A DNA stretch of 64,000 nucleotides from Gluconacetobacter johannae (GCF_014174305.1 NZ_JABEQH010000002.1:124001-188000), one strand, 5' to 3'; shown: positions 44,792 through 53,212, counted from the first letter of the stretch. A program made the numbers and translations. Notes: generated from the letters alone by a model not told the origin.

Positions 44792-45451
44792 ATGAACTAC
44801 GCGGAACAACAACGCAGTCCGATGAAACATATCATCGGGATCACTGTCGTTGTGCTCCTGCACGTGGTTCTGATCTGGGCGTTGATGAACGGTCTCGGGG
44901 CAAAGATTGTCCAGGAACTGCGTCCGCCCATCCAGACCAAGATTATCACGGAGCCCAAGCCGCCGCCGCCGCCGCCGCCGCCGCCCCCGCCGCCGGTGAT
45001 GACGCAGCCGCCGCCGCCGTACATCCCGCCGCCGAAGATCCAGATCCAGCCGCCGCCGCAGCAGGTGATCCGGCAGGTGACGCACACGCCGCCGCCCAAG
45101 GCGATGCCGCCGGCCGTGCCGACCCCGCCCGCGCCCAACGCGCCTGTGGGTCCCCCGGTTCCGGATCATCTGGCGGGCGCGCGTCCGGTCAACAACATCA
45201 AGCTGGAATACCCCGAGGACATGCTCGAGGAAAACCGCGAGGGTCGTGTGACCGTGGTGTGTGACGTCGAGGCGACGGGTGAGACCAACAACTGCGCGGT
45301 GACCAGCGTGCAGGGTGGCCAGGCGTTTGCCCAGGCGGCTTTGGATTACGTCCGCCGCGCCAGGTATCAGCCTGCGGTCAAGAATGGCGTTCCCATCAAG
45401 GAATTCCACCATCCGTATACGATCACCTTCAGGCTCAGCAACGACGACTGA
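44792..45451 (+). CDS. tonB: TonB energy-transducing protein
   Basis: Couples the proton motive force harvested by ExbB/ExbD to outer-membrane receptors. The 219 residues have a single N-terminal membrane helix (about 14-34, with the conserved His in VVLLHVVLIWAL), a proline-rich periplasmic spacer (about 52-112) and a C-terminal TonB domain (about 135-219; ENREGRVTVVCDVEATG, ALDYVRRARYQPAVKNG). AAGGAGG precedes the ATG. First gene of a tonB-exbB-exbD-exbD-TPR operon. Confidence 0.95.
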   Translation: MNYAEQQRSPMKHIIGITVVVLLHVVLIWALMNGLGAKIVQELRPPIQTKIITEPKPPPPPPPPPPPPVMTQPPPPYIPPPKIQIQPPPQQVIRQVTHTPPPKAMPPAVPTPPAPNAPVGPPVPDHLAGARPVNNIKLEYPEDMLEENREGRVTVVCDVEATGETNNCAVTSVQGGQAFAQAALDYVRRARYQPAVKNGVPIKEFHHPYTITFRLSNDD

Positions 45452-45468
45452 AGTTCATCGAGGTTATC

Positions 45469-45497
45469 GGAACCGTTCGGATATCTCCGACGGTTCC
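45469..45497 (+). promoter_or_regulatory. Intercistronic hairpin between tonB and exbB
   Basis: GGAACCGTTCGGA (45469-45481) pairs with TCCGACGGTTCC (45486-45497) around TATC, with one bulged base. No T-tract follows. It may lower read-through or protect the upstream mRNA 3' end. Confidence 0.55.
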
Positions 45498-45541
45498 GGG
45501 GTTCCGGTAAACGGGCCATCTACACAGAGGATTTGGAGTAC

Positions 45542-46594
45542 ATGACCAGACTGCACCGTGTTCCTGTTGTCGCCGCTTCGGCCCTGGCGGCTGTTCTGAG
45601 CCTCTCGTCGCCCGTGATTGCGGTCGCCCAGGACGCACAGTCCGCCGCTCCGGCCGCCGCTCCCGCTCCCGATGCGTCGGCGCCTGCCGCCGCCCCGGCC
45701 GCACCCGCGCCCGACGCCGCCGCTCCGGCCGCCGCGGCCCCTGCTGCCCCCGATGCAGCCGCCCCGGCCGCGCCCGCTCCGGATGCGTCCGCTCCGGCTC
45801 CTGACGCCGCCGCTCCGGCCCCGGCCGCCCCGCCGGTCGAAGATGCCGCCCCCGCCAAGCCGGCCGGCAACCCGTATGGCCTCGACGCCCTGTGGCGGAA
45901 CGGCGACATCATCGCGCGTGGCGTTCTGCTCATCATGGTCGTGATGTCGCTGGGCACCTGGTACATCATGATTACCAAGTTCTTCGAGCAGGCGCGCATG
46001 TTCTCCGCCGCCAAGGAAGCGGCCAAGACGTTCTGGACGAAGTCGTCCATCCAGGAAGGCGCCGCCGCCCTGAAGCCGTCTTCGCCGTTCCGCTACATCG
46101 CCGATACCGGCATTGTCGCGGCCGAGCATCATGAAGGCACGATGCAGGAATCGATCGACCTGCACAGCTGGACGTCCATGTCGATCCAGCGCGCGGTCGA
46201 CACCATCCAGAACCGCATGCAGGGCGGCCTGGCGTTCCTGGGCACCGTCGGCTCCACCTCGCCGTTCGTCGGTCTGTTCGGCACCGTCTGGGGCATCTAT
46301 CACGCCCTGACCGCCATCGGCATCGCCGGCCAGGCGTCGATCGACAAGGTTGCCGGCCCGGTCGGTGAATCGCTGATTATGACCGCCATCGGTCTGGGCA
46401 CCGCCGTTCCGGCCGTGCTGGGCTACAACCTGCTGGTTCGCCGCAACAAGGGTGCGATGGACAAGGTCCGCAACTTCGCCGCCGACCTGCAGTCGATCCT
46501 GCTGGGTGGCTTCCGTCATGGCGTGACGCCGGACATCGTGGTGCGCCCCGATAACTCGCCGACCACCACGACGACCTCCAACCGGGTTGCCTGA
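45542..46594 (+). CDS. exbB: ExbB proton-channel protein with an Ala/Pro-rich N-terminal extension
   Basis: A 350-residue protein with a signal peptide (about 1-29, ending VIAVAQ) and a low-complexity Ala/Pro/Asp repeat (about 31-105, variants of APDAAAPAA). The three-helix MotA/TolQ/ExbB channel follows (helices near 122-142, 228-250 and 272-295), with the conserved STSPFVGLFGTVWGIYHAL and GLGTAVPAVLGYN. Assembles with ExbD around TonB. The N-terminal extension would place a flexible arm in the periplasm, longer than in E. coli ExbB (244 residues). ATG 45542 with GGAG upstream is preferred to TTG 45533. Confidence 0.93.
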   Translation: MTRLHRVPVVAASALAAVLSLSSPVIAVAQDAQSAAPAAAPAPDASAPAAAPAAPAPDAAAPAAAAPAAPDAAAPAAPAPDASAPAPDAAAPAPAAPPVEDAAPAKPAGNPYGLDALWRNGDIIARGVLLIMVVMSLGTWYIMITKFFEQARMFSAAKEAAKTFWTKSSIQEGAAALKPSSPFRYIADTGIVAAEHHEGTMQESIDLHSWTSMSIQRAVDTIQNRMQGGLAFLGTVGSTSPFVGLFGTVWGIYHALTAIGIAGQASIDKVAGPVGESLIMTAIGLGTAVPAVLGYNLLVRRNKGAMDKVRNFAADLQSILLGGFRHGVTPDIVVRPDNSPTTTTTSNRVA

Positions 46595-46596
46595 AC

Positions 46597-47022
46597 ATGG
46601 CGATGCAAGTCGGAGGCGGCGGCGATGAAGACGAGGTGGTGTCCGCCATCAACACCACTCCGCTTGTCGACGTCATGCTGGTGCTGCTGATCATCTTCCT
46701 GATCACCATCCCAGTCGCGACGCATACCGTGAAGGTGAACCTGCCGCGGGACGCAAACCAGCCAACCCAGACCAAGCCCGGAAACGTGGTCCTGGCAGTA
46801 ACGGAGAACGGACAGGTCTACTGGAACGAAGTGCCGATCAAGGGCCACGCCGATCTTCTGGATCGGCTGGAGAAGGTCGCCGTCCTCAAGCCGCAGCCCC
46901 AGATCCAGGTCCGTGGTGACGCCAAGTCGCGTTACGAATCGGTGGGTCGGGTGGTCGCGACCTGCCAGGAGGCCGGGATCTACCACGTCGATTTCATTAC
47001 AGAGCAGCCCCACTCCGACTGA
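46597..47022 (+). CDS. exbD: ExbD proton-channel protein, first copy
   Basis: A 141-residue single-pass protein. The conserved helix start is NTTPLVDVMLVLLIIFLIT (about residues 20-40), including the essential membrane Asp in LVDVML. A periplasmic domain follows. It begins 2 bases after the exbB stop codon, so the pair are coupled. Forms the proton-conducting ExbB5D2 complex that drives TonB. Confidence 0.95.
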   Translation: MAMQVGGGGDEDEVVSAINTTPLVDVMLVLLIIFLITIPVATHTVKVNLPRDANQPTQTKPGNVVLAVTENGQVYWNEVPIKGHADLLDRLEKVAVLKPQPQIQVRGDAKSRYESVGRVVATCQEAGIYHVDFITEQPHSD

Positions 47023-47034
47023 ACGACAGGGTGT

Positions 47035-47119
47035 CCGGTTCCGGTTTCCGGAACCGGGGATCCCCGGGGATCACATCAGGGCGCCAGCACCGGCGCGGCG
47101 TTCCGACCACCCCGTCGGA
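47035..47119 (+). promoter_or_regulatory. Palindrome cluster between the two exbD genes
   Basis: CCGGTTCCGG-TTT-CCGGAACCGG (47035-47057, perfect 10-bp stem), GGGGATCCCC (47056-47065), and TCCGAC-CACCCC-GTCGGA (47102-47119). A T-run at about 47146-47151 lies 15 bases before the next gene. The 144-base spacer contrasts with the 2-base exbB-exbD gap and probably sets relative expression. Confidence 0.55.
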
Positions 47120-47166
47120 CGGCGCCGCCGGTTTGCTGACCCGCGTTTTTTAGAGAGTACACCGCC

Positions 47167-47601
47167 ATGGGCATGAACGTCGGCTCCGAAGGCACCACTG
47201 AAGACGAAGGCATGGTCGACATCAACACGACGCCGTTGATCGACGTCATGCTGGTGTTGCTTATCATGCTGATTATTACGATTCCGCTGCAGACCCATTC
47301 GGTCGCGCTGGATCTGCCGCAGGGCAATCCGCCGCCGTCGACCGAGGTGCCGAAGGTGGTGACGGTCGCCATTGATTTCGACAACAGCATCAGCTGGAAT
47401 GGCGAGCCGGTGGGCGACGAAGCCTCGCTGCAGGCGCATTTCACCGCCGCGGCCGCCGAACCCGACCAGCCCGAAATGCATATCCATCCGAACCGCCTGG
47501 CCGACTACAAGACCGTGGCGCATGTCCTTGCGGACGCCCAGAGGCTTGGCATCACCAAGCTGGGTATCGTAGGTCAGGATCAGTTCATGGAAGGACAGTG
47601 A
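47167..47601 (+). CDS. exbD2: ExbD proton-channel protein, second copy
   Basis: A 144-residue paralogue of the preceding gene, with DINTTPLIDVMLVLLIMLIIT carrying the same membrane Asp and a diverged periplasmic domain. Tandem exbD genes with one exbB also occur in Xanthomonas, where the second copy is needed only for some TonB functions. Here it may serve particular receptors; that is inference. Only a weak ribosome site (AGAGAG) precedes the ATG. Confidence 0.93.
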   Translation: MGMNVGSEGTTEDEGMVDINTTPLIDVMLVLLIMLIITIPLQTHSVALDLPQGNPPPSTEVPKVVTVAIDFDNSISWNGEPVGDEASLQAHFTAAAAEPDQPEMHIHPNRLADYKTVAHVLADAQRLGITKLGIVGQDQFMEGQ

Positions 47602-47605
47602 GCTG

Positions 47606-48847
47606 ATGTCGTCCCGTCTGTTCCGCGCCGGTCTGTTTGCCGGCGCGATGGTTGCACTCCCTCTCTCGGTCTCCGCCATTCGGCCCGCGCTTGCCGCGGA
47701 TACGCTGTCCGTCAAGGTCGGCAAGCCGTTGCAGCAGGCCCAGTCCGCCCTCGCGGCACATGATTACGCCAAGGCCATGAGCGCGGTGAACGCCGCCGCC
47801 GCCGTCGCCGGCAAGACTGAGTACGAAGACTATACCATCAACCAGATGCGCGCGGCCGTCGCGGCGCAGTCCGGGGATGTGGCGGCCGCGACGGCGGCCT
47901 ACGACAAGCTGATCGCATCCAGCCGCACGCCGCGCGACGCCAAGCTGCAGATGATGATGGCCGAGGCCACCATGGCCTACACGGCGAAGGACTACCCCCG
48001 GGCCGTGACGGGGATCGAGCGTTACCTCAAGGTCGCCGGCAGCAACCCGGCCATGGAAACGCTGCTGATCCAGTCCTATTACCTGCAGCAGGATTTCAAG
48101 AACGCCGCACGGGTTCAGCAGGCCCAGATCGACGCCGAACTCAAGGCCGGCAAGGTGCCGGCGGAATCGCAGCTCCAGCTTCTGGCCGCGTGCCAGACGC
48201 AGCTGAAGGACCAGTCCGGCCTGAACCACACATACGTGCAGCTGGTCAGCGCCTACCCCAAGCCGGAATATTGGGCGCTGATTATCCACGGGCTGATCGT
48301 CAATCCGCGGATCCCGCCCGGCCTGCAGCTTGACGTCTATCGCATCCGCCTGATGGCGGGCGTCCTGACGGCGCCGGCCGACTTCATGGATATGACGGAA
48401 CTGGCGATGCAGGCCGGCCTGCCGCAACTGGCCCTGGACCTGATGAATGCCGGATATGCCGGCGGCGTGCTGGGCAAGGATGCCGGCGCGGCGCGCCAGG
48501 CCCGGCTCAAGGCGTTGGTGGTGAAGACGGTGGCCGACAAGAAGGCGTCCATCGCCGCCGACGAGGCCGCGGCCGCCAAGGCGCCCAGCGGCAACGACCT
48601 GCTGACCGTCGGCTACAATTACGTGACCTTCGGCCAGGCCGACAAGGGGCTGGCGCTGATGCAGCAGGGCATCGCCAAGGGCCCGCTGGACGTGAATATC
48701 GCGAAACTGCATCTGGGCCTGGCCCAGGTGGCGGCCGGCCGCAATGCCGACGCGATCGCGACGCTGAAGACGGTGGCGGGGGACAACGGCGCGCGGGATA
48801 TCGCGCAGCTCTGGATCCTGAAGCTGACGGCTGCCGCCAAGCACTGA
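47606..48847 (+). CDS. Secreted TPR-like protein of the TonB operon
   Basis: A 413-residue protein with a signal peptide (about 1-31, ending ALAA) followed by repeated helix pairs with the small/large residue pattern of tetratricopeptide repeats (for example ALAAHDYAKAMSAVNAAAAV, AYTAKDYPRAVTGIERYLKV, TFGQADKGLALMQQGIAKG). No catalytic motif. It starts 4 bases after the second exbD. TPR proteins are often linked to tonB-exb operons in Proteobacteria and probably organise envelope complexes. Its exact role is unknown. Confidence 0.8.
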   Translation: MSSRLFRAGLFAGAMVALPLSVSAIRPALAADTLSVKVGKPLQQAQSALAAHDYAKAMSAVNAAAAVAGKTEYEDYTINQMRAAVAAQSGDVAAATAAYDKLIASSRTPRDAKLQMMMAEATMAYTAKDYPRAVTGIERYLKVAGSNPAMETLLIQSYYLQQDFKNAARVQQAQIDAELKAGKVPAESQLQLLAACQTQLKDQSGLNHTYVQLVSAYPKPEYWALIIHGLIVNPRIPPGLQLDVYRIRLMAGVLTAPADFMDMTELAMQAGLPQLALDLMNAGYAGGVLGKDAGAARQARLKALVVKTVADKKASIAADEAAAAKAPSGNDLLTVGYNYVTFGQADKGLALMQQGIAKGPLDVNIAKLHLGLAQVAAGRNADAIATLKTVAGDNGARDIAQLWILKLTAAAKH

Positions 48848-48874
48848 TAGGCGGGCACCCGGTTATAGGGAAAG

Positions 48875-48950
48875 GGAAGGTCGGGCGCTGCCCGACCCCG
48901 GCAAGGGCCTCGGCCCTTGCATCCCGTTCGTTTTGTGAAGTCCTGGGTTG
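48875..48950 (+). repeat. Dispersed palindromic repeat, copy B
   Basis: Closely matches the reverse complement of 2193-2267 over about 75 bases. It contains the TCGGGCGCTGCCCGA dyad and the AAGGGCCTCGGCCCTT hairpin, and follows the TPR gene by 28 bases. Confidence 0.65.
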
Positions 48951-48980
48951 GTGGGTCAATCGGCCCAGGCAGGCACGGCG

Positions 48981-49014
48981 CAAGGGCCGGGTGGGGCAGT
49001 CCACCCGGCCCTTG
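48981..49014 (+). terminator. Strong hairpin after the TonB operon
   Basis: CAAGGGCCGGGTGG (48981-48994) and CCACCCGGCCCTTG (49001-49014) form a perfect 14-bp stem with a GGCAGT loop. No T-tract, but it separates the TonB operon from the two-component genes. Confidence 0.65.
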
Positions 49015-49104
49015 TCGCGTACGGGTGATCCATTTCGCGCGCCGCGTTTTTGCGCTATCATCGCCGTTCCTTCAGTTTTGCAGAGTGTCGACGCCCCAGT
49101 GACA

Positions 49105-49878
49105 ATGACCCAACTGCCCTCCGACGCCGATCTTCCCGCCCGCATTCTGGTCGTCGAGGACGATCCGGGCATGCGTACGCTGCTGGTCCGTGTGCTGCAG
49201 GGCGACGGCTACCGCGTGCGCGGGGTCCAGGATGGGCGCGAGATGTGGTCGGCGCTGGAGGCCTCGCCGGCCGACCTGATCGTTCTCGACGTCATGTTGC
49301 CCGGCACGAACGGCCTGGACCTGTGCCGCATGCTGCGGCGCGGTGGAGTGGGCGCGAACGGCGTGCCGACGCCGGACACCCAGACGCCGGTCATCATGGT
49401 CTCGGCCCGGGGTGAGGAACTGGATCGTGTCCTGGGGCTGGAACTGGGGGCCGACGATTATGTCGCCAAGCCGTTCGGCCATAAGGAACTGCTGGCGCGG
49501 GTGCGTGCCGTCCTGCGGCGCGGCGCCGGGGGCACGACGACCGGCAGCCCCGGCGCGCTCCGGCGCGAGACCCTGAAATTCGCCGGCTGGACCCTGGATC
49601 TGCGGCGGCGGGAACTGACCGATCCCTCGGGGTCGGTGGTCGAAATCTCGGGGGCCGAGCATGACCTGCTGGCCAGCTTCCTCGATAATCCGCAACGGGT
49701 GATCGGGCGCGACCGGCTGCTGGAACTGTCGCGGACCCGGCTGGGCGAGGTGTCCGATCGCAGCGTGGACGTGCTGGTCAGCCGTCTGCGGCGCAAGCTG
49801 GGGGAGGAATCGGACACGCTGATCCGCACTGTCCGGGGCCTGGGCTATATCTTCACGGCGCCGGTGGAACGCCTCTGA
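49105..49878 (+). CDS. OmpR-family response regulator
   Basis: A 257-residue regulator. The receiver domain (about 12-130) has the acidic pair in VVEDDPGM, the phospho-acceptor Asp in IVLDVMLPG (Asp62), and the Lys in DDYVAKPFG. A winged-helix output domain (about 155-250; RVIGRDRLLELSR, DRSVDVLVSRLRRKLG, TVRGLGYIF) follows. ATG 49105 is chosen; GTG 49099 is in frame 6 bases upstream. The next gene is its kinase, and the two overlap if the kinase uses the CTG at 49875. Confidence 0.93.
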   Translation: MTQLPSDADLPARILVVEDDPGMRTLLVRVLQGDGYRVRGVQDGREMWSALEASPADLIVLDVMLPGTNGLDLCRMLRRGGVGANGVPTPDTQTPVIMVSARGEELDRVLGLELGADDYVAKPFGHKELLARVRAVLRRGAGGTTTGSPGALRRETLKFAGWTLDLRRRELTDPSGSVVEISGAEHDLLASFLDNPQRVIGRDRLLELSRTRLGEVSDRSVDVLVSRLRRKLGEESDTLIRTVRGLGYIFTAPVERL

Positions 49879-49967
49879 CCGGTCTGGCCGCGCTGCGACG
49901 GGGGGGCGGCGCGCATCCCCATCCCCCACGGCGGATCACGCTGTGGCCGCGCGGGCTGGTCGGGCGG

Positions 49968-51305
49968 GTGATGTTCGTGCTGCTGGCCGCCGTCGCCCTG
50001 GTCTTCGTCGGCAGTTCGGTCTTTTACGAGGAAGCCGAGACCTACACGGTCGACGACACGCAGCTCGAACAGATCGGCGAACGCCTGGCCGTCGATGCGC
50101 GGGTGGTGGCGGCGACGCCGGTGTCGCAGCGGTCGATCCTGACCGTCATGCTTTCGACCGCCGATCTGTCGATCGACTGGCGCGCGCCCGAGGCCACGGC
50201 CGGCCGGCCCGCCCGCCCCGAACCGTCCAGCCTGCGCGACCTGCATCTGCGTCTGGCGGGCACGCACGAAATCCTGCAGGGCGACGTGCTGGACCTGTCG
50301 CCGACCAGCATCGGCACGGCCGATATTCGCGGCATCCTGCGCCTGCCCGATGGCAGCCGGATCGGCTTCGTCGCGCCGGACATCCTGCAACCCCACCATA
50401 TGACCCGGGGTATCGCCTCGGCGGCGGTACTGGCGGGGGCGGTGCTGCTGGCGGCGGGCATGCTGGTCCGCACCCTCAGCATGCCGCTGCGGGCCCTGGC
50501 GGACGTGGCGGACGGCGTGGGCTCGGGCCACTGGATCCCGGTCGAGGAAAAAGGCCCGCGTGAGGTGCGTTACCTGGCGCGGGCGATCAACGCCATGCAG
50601 GACCGCATCCGCCGGCTGATCGCCGACCGGACCGAGGCTTTGGCGGCGGTCTCGCACGATCTGCGGACACCCTTGGCGCGGCTGCGGCTGCGCGCGGGCT
50701 TCCTGGAGGATTCGGAACTGCAGGCCGCGATCGAGGGCGACGTGGCCGAGATGGAGGCCATGGTGGGTGGTGTCCTGGCCTACCTGTCCGGCGAAAACGA
50801 CCCCGAACCGCCGCGTCCGGTTGATCTGGCGTCGATCCTGGCGACCCTGGCCGACGACGCGGCCGATCAGGGGCGCGACGTGCGCTATGACGGGCCGGGC
50901 CATGCCTCGGTCCGGGTCCGGCCGCTGGCGATGAAGCGGGTGTTCGGCAACCTGATCGACAATGCCGTCAATTATGGCGGTGCGGCCCGGATCGGGCTTG
51001 CGATGGATGCGGACTGGCTGCGCGTCCGGGTCGAGGATGACGGCCCCGGCCTGCCCGAGGCCGAGTTGTCGCGGGTGACCACCCCGTTCTATCGGGTCGA
51101 GGGCTCACGCTCGCGCGCGACGGGCGGGTTGGGGCTGGGGCTGGCCATCGTCAGCCGCGAGGTCGCGCGCGAGGGCGGGCAATTCACCCTGCAGAACCGC
51201 CCCGAGGGCGGGCTGCGGGCCGAGGTCGCCCTGCCGCGCCTGCCGGCCCAGGGGGGCGGCCATCAGGGGGTCGGCAAGGCCGGGCGGTCGGCCATCGACA
51301 AATGA
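49968..51305 (+). CDS. EnvZ-like sensor histidine kinase
   Basis: A kinase of at least 445 residues: membrane helix, periplasmic sensor loop (about 20-145), second helix (about 148-170), HAMP (LSMPLRALADVADGVGSG), H-box AAVSHDLRTPLARL, N-box FGNLIDNAVNYG, and G-boxes DDGPGLP and GGLGLGLAI. The GTG at 49968 lies inside the first membrane helix. The frame continues upstream (TLWPRGLVGRV, a typical kinase N-terminus) without any ATG, GTG or TTG, back to CTG 49875, which overlaps the regulator's stop as CTGA. The true start is probably that CTG or another non-standard codon. The 3' end overlaps the opposing propeller gene by 43 bases. Confidence 0.92.
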   Translation: MMFVLLAAVALVFVGSSVFYEEAETYTVDDTQLEQIGERLAVDARVVAATPVSQRSILTVMLSTADLSIDWRAPEATAGRPARPEPSSLRDLHLRLAGTHEILQGDVLDLSPTSIGTADIRGILRLPDGSRIGFVAPDILQPHHMTRGIASAAVLAGAVLLAAGMLVRTLSMPLRALADVADGVGSGHWIPVEEKGPREVRYLARAINAMQDRIRRLIADRTEALAAVSHDLRTPLARLRLRAGFLEDSELQAAIEGDVAEMEAMVGGVLAYLSGENDPEPPRPVDLASILATLADDAADQGRDVRYDGPGHASVRVRPLAMKRVFGNLIDNAVNYGGAARIGLAMDADWLRVRVEDDGPGLPEAELSRVTTPFYRVEGSRSRATGGLGLGLAIVSREVAREGGQFTLQNRPEGGLRAEVALPRLPAQGGGHQGVGKAGRSAIDK

Positions 51306-52294
51306 AGGGCCGGCTCGTTGGTGTTCAGCCAGATGCCATGCGGCGACCGGCCGGTGCGGATGGTGTCCACCACCTCGCCGCTGGTCGGGTCGATGATCGC
51401 GACATGCTGCCGCCAGCGCAGGGTGGCCCACATCTTGCCGTCCGGGGCGAAGACGATGTCGTCCGGCCCGCCCGCCACGTGATAGGACTGCACGACGTTC
51501 ATGCTGTCCCAATCCAGCCGTTCGATGATGCCCGAGGCGCGGCAGGTCACGAACAGGCGCTTGTTGTCCGGTGACACGAACAGGTTGTGCGGCCCCGGCG
51601 CCATCTCGATCCTGCGTTCGACATGCCCGTCCGCCGGATCGACGACGGCGACGTAATTGGTGCCCATCACGCCCACCAGGATGCGGTCGTTGTGCCACAG
51701 CACGCCGGCGGGGGTGGACCCCACGTCGGAGGTCCAGAGCACCTTGCCGGTCGCGGTCTCGATCGCCGTCAGCTTCCCGGTGTCCTGCAGGCTGACATAG
51801 ACGACCGAGGAATCGGGCGCATAATTCATGTGGCTGGGCATCGCGTCGGCATGCACGCGATGCAGCAGGTGGTAGTCCGACGCGTCGTAGATATCGATCT
51901 GATTGCGGGCCAGGCCGGCGATGGTGAAATATTTGCCGTTGGGGCTGAATTGCAGCTGGTACGGGTCGGCCATCGGGATCTGCCGCACCCGCTCGCCCGT
52001 CACGGCGTCGAGGAAGAACAGCATGTTGCCCGAGGTGTCGCCGACCAGCAGATATTTGCCGTCCGGCGTCGGCGCCGTGTGATGCGGTTCGCGCAGCACC
52101 GGCACCCGGCGCACCTGCTGGTGGCTGTCGATGTCGTACTCGTCGATGGTGGCGTCGGCGGAATTCAGCACGAAGGCCAGGCGCTCGGCGCGGGCGGGGC
52201 CTGCGGCCAGGATGGCCACGCCGGCACAGGCCGCCATCAGCCAGCCGGTCCGGCGGGTGGGGCGGGACGGGCTTTGGTATGGGGAGAAACGCAT
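51263..52294 (-). CDS. YncE-like periplasmic beta-propeller protein
   Basis: A 343-residue exported protein with a signal peptide (about 15-37, ending GPARA) and a seven-bladed YVTN-type propeller with repeats such as TPDGKYLLVGDTSGN, SPNGKYFTIAG, APDSSVVYVSLQDTG, SPDNKRLFVTCRASG and APDGKMWATLRW. The family includes YncE, which binds DNA or ligands in the periplasm; no catalytic site is evident. ATG 52294 is chosen because it begins just before the signal helix. Its last 14 codons overlap the end of the converging kinase gene. The role is unknown. Confidence 0.8.
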   Translation of the reverse strand: MRFSPYQSPSRPTRRTGWLMAACAGVAILAAGPARAERLAFVLNSADATIDEYDIDSHQQVRRVPVLREPHHTAPTPDGKYLLVGDTSGNMLFFLDAVTGERVRQIPMADPYQLQFSPNGKYFTIAGLARNQIDIYDASDYHLLHRVHADAMPSHMNYAPDSSVVYVSLQDTGKLTAIETATGKVLWTSDVGSTPAGVLWHNDRILVGVMGTNYVAVVDPADGHVERRIEMAPGPHNLFVSPDNKRLFVTCRASGIIERLDWDSMNVVQSYHVAGGPDDIVFAPDGKMWATLRWRQHVAIIDPTSGEVVDTIRTGRSPHGIWLNTNEPALHLSMADRPALPTP

Positions 52295-52628
52295 CGGCGG
52301 ACGGTGCCTCGGAAACACGGGAAACGATGGGCGGACGCCCCGGTCCGGCACGCCTGCGCCGGTCGGGCGACCGTTCATGCAAGGCCAGAGCGGGGCAGGA
52401 TATGTCAACGCATTTCACCTGGGTCCGCGACATTTCGCCATGACATTTCTCAAACACCTGCACGGATGTTCGCGCGGCCCAGGCGCGTCTTCCGGGTTCG
52501 GGCGGCCGGCCGGCTTGTCCCTCCCATGCAACGAAGGGGCTTGTTTCGGCCGGCTTCTTGGCACATCTGGACAATAACCGGACTGGTGCAGTCCGCTTTC
52601 CCGTGACCAGGCTGGACGAGGCCCCCCG
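52295..52628. other. Intergenic spacer between the propeller gene and nfu
   Basis: A 334-base divergent gap. No small gene, repeat-family copy or convincing promoter pair was found. TTGGCA (near 52557) and CAATAA (near 52571) are too close together to form a promoter. The nfu ribosome site is also weak. Confidence 0.4.
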
Positions 52629-53192
52629 ATGTTCATCGAAACCGAAGACACCCCCAATCCCGCGACCCTGAAGTTCCTGCCGGGGCGCGAGATCATGCCC
52701 GGCCGCACCACGGCGGACTTCATCAGCCCCGACTCGGTGGCCGGCCGGTCGAAGCTGGCCGACGCGGTCTTCAGCCAGCCGGGCGTCGCCCGCATCTTCC
52801 TGGGCGGCGATTTCGTGGCGGTGACCAAGGACGATACGGCCGACTGGGCGGTGCTGAAGCCGCAGATCCTGTCCATCCTGGTCGATTTCTTCGTCTCGGG
52901 CCTGCCGGTGGTCGAGGCCGATGCGGCGGTGGACGAGGAAGCAATCGCGCCGGAGGACGAGGAAATCGTTCGTCAGATCAAGGAGTTGCTTGACACGCGG
53001 GTGAGGCCGGCGGTGGCGGGCGATGGCGGCGACATCGTGTTTCGGGGCTATCGCGACGGGATCGTGCGCCTGACGATGCAGGGCGCGTGCTCGGGCTGCC
53101 CGTCGTCGCGCGCGACATTGAAGCATGGCGTGGAAAACATGTTGCGCCATTATGTGCCCGAAGTGGTCTCGGTCGAGCAGGTGGACGCCTGA
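52629..53192 (+). CDS. NfuA-like iron-sulfur carrier protein
   Basis: A 187-residue protein with an N-terminal Nfu domain (FIETEDTPNPATLKFLPGRE) and a C-terminal NifU domain with the cluster-binding CxxC in GACSGCPSSRATLKHGVE. It receives a [4Fe-4S] cluster from the SUF system and passes it to targets such as aconitase and SDH, both encoded in this window. The position directly upstream of the tsaB region is common in Alphaproteobacteria. Confidence 0.94.
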   Translation: MFIETEDTPNPATLKFLPGREIMPGRTTADFISPDSVAGRSKLADAVFSQPGVARIFLGGDFVAVTKDDTADWAVLKPQILSILVDFFVSGLPVVEADAAVDEEAIAPEDEEIVRQIKELLDTRVRPAVAGDGGDIVFRGYRDGIVRLTMQGACSGCPSSRATLKHGVENMLRHYVPEVVSVEQVDA

Positions 53193-53212
53193 CGGCAGAA
53201 AAGGAAGACAAG

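Noticed and set aside
45620-45850. Ala/Pro-rich repeat region in exbB as a CRISPR or tandem-repeat locus
   Set aside because: It is in-frame low-complexity coding sequence within ExbB with variable units and no spacer-repeat order.
52557-52577. TTGGCA / CAATAA as a promoter for nfu
   Set aside because: The hexamers are about 8 bases apart, far below the 15-19 needed for sigma-70.
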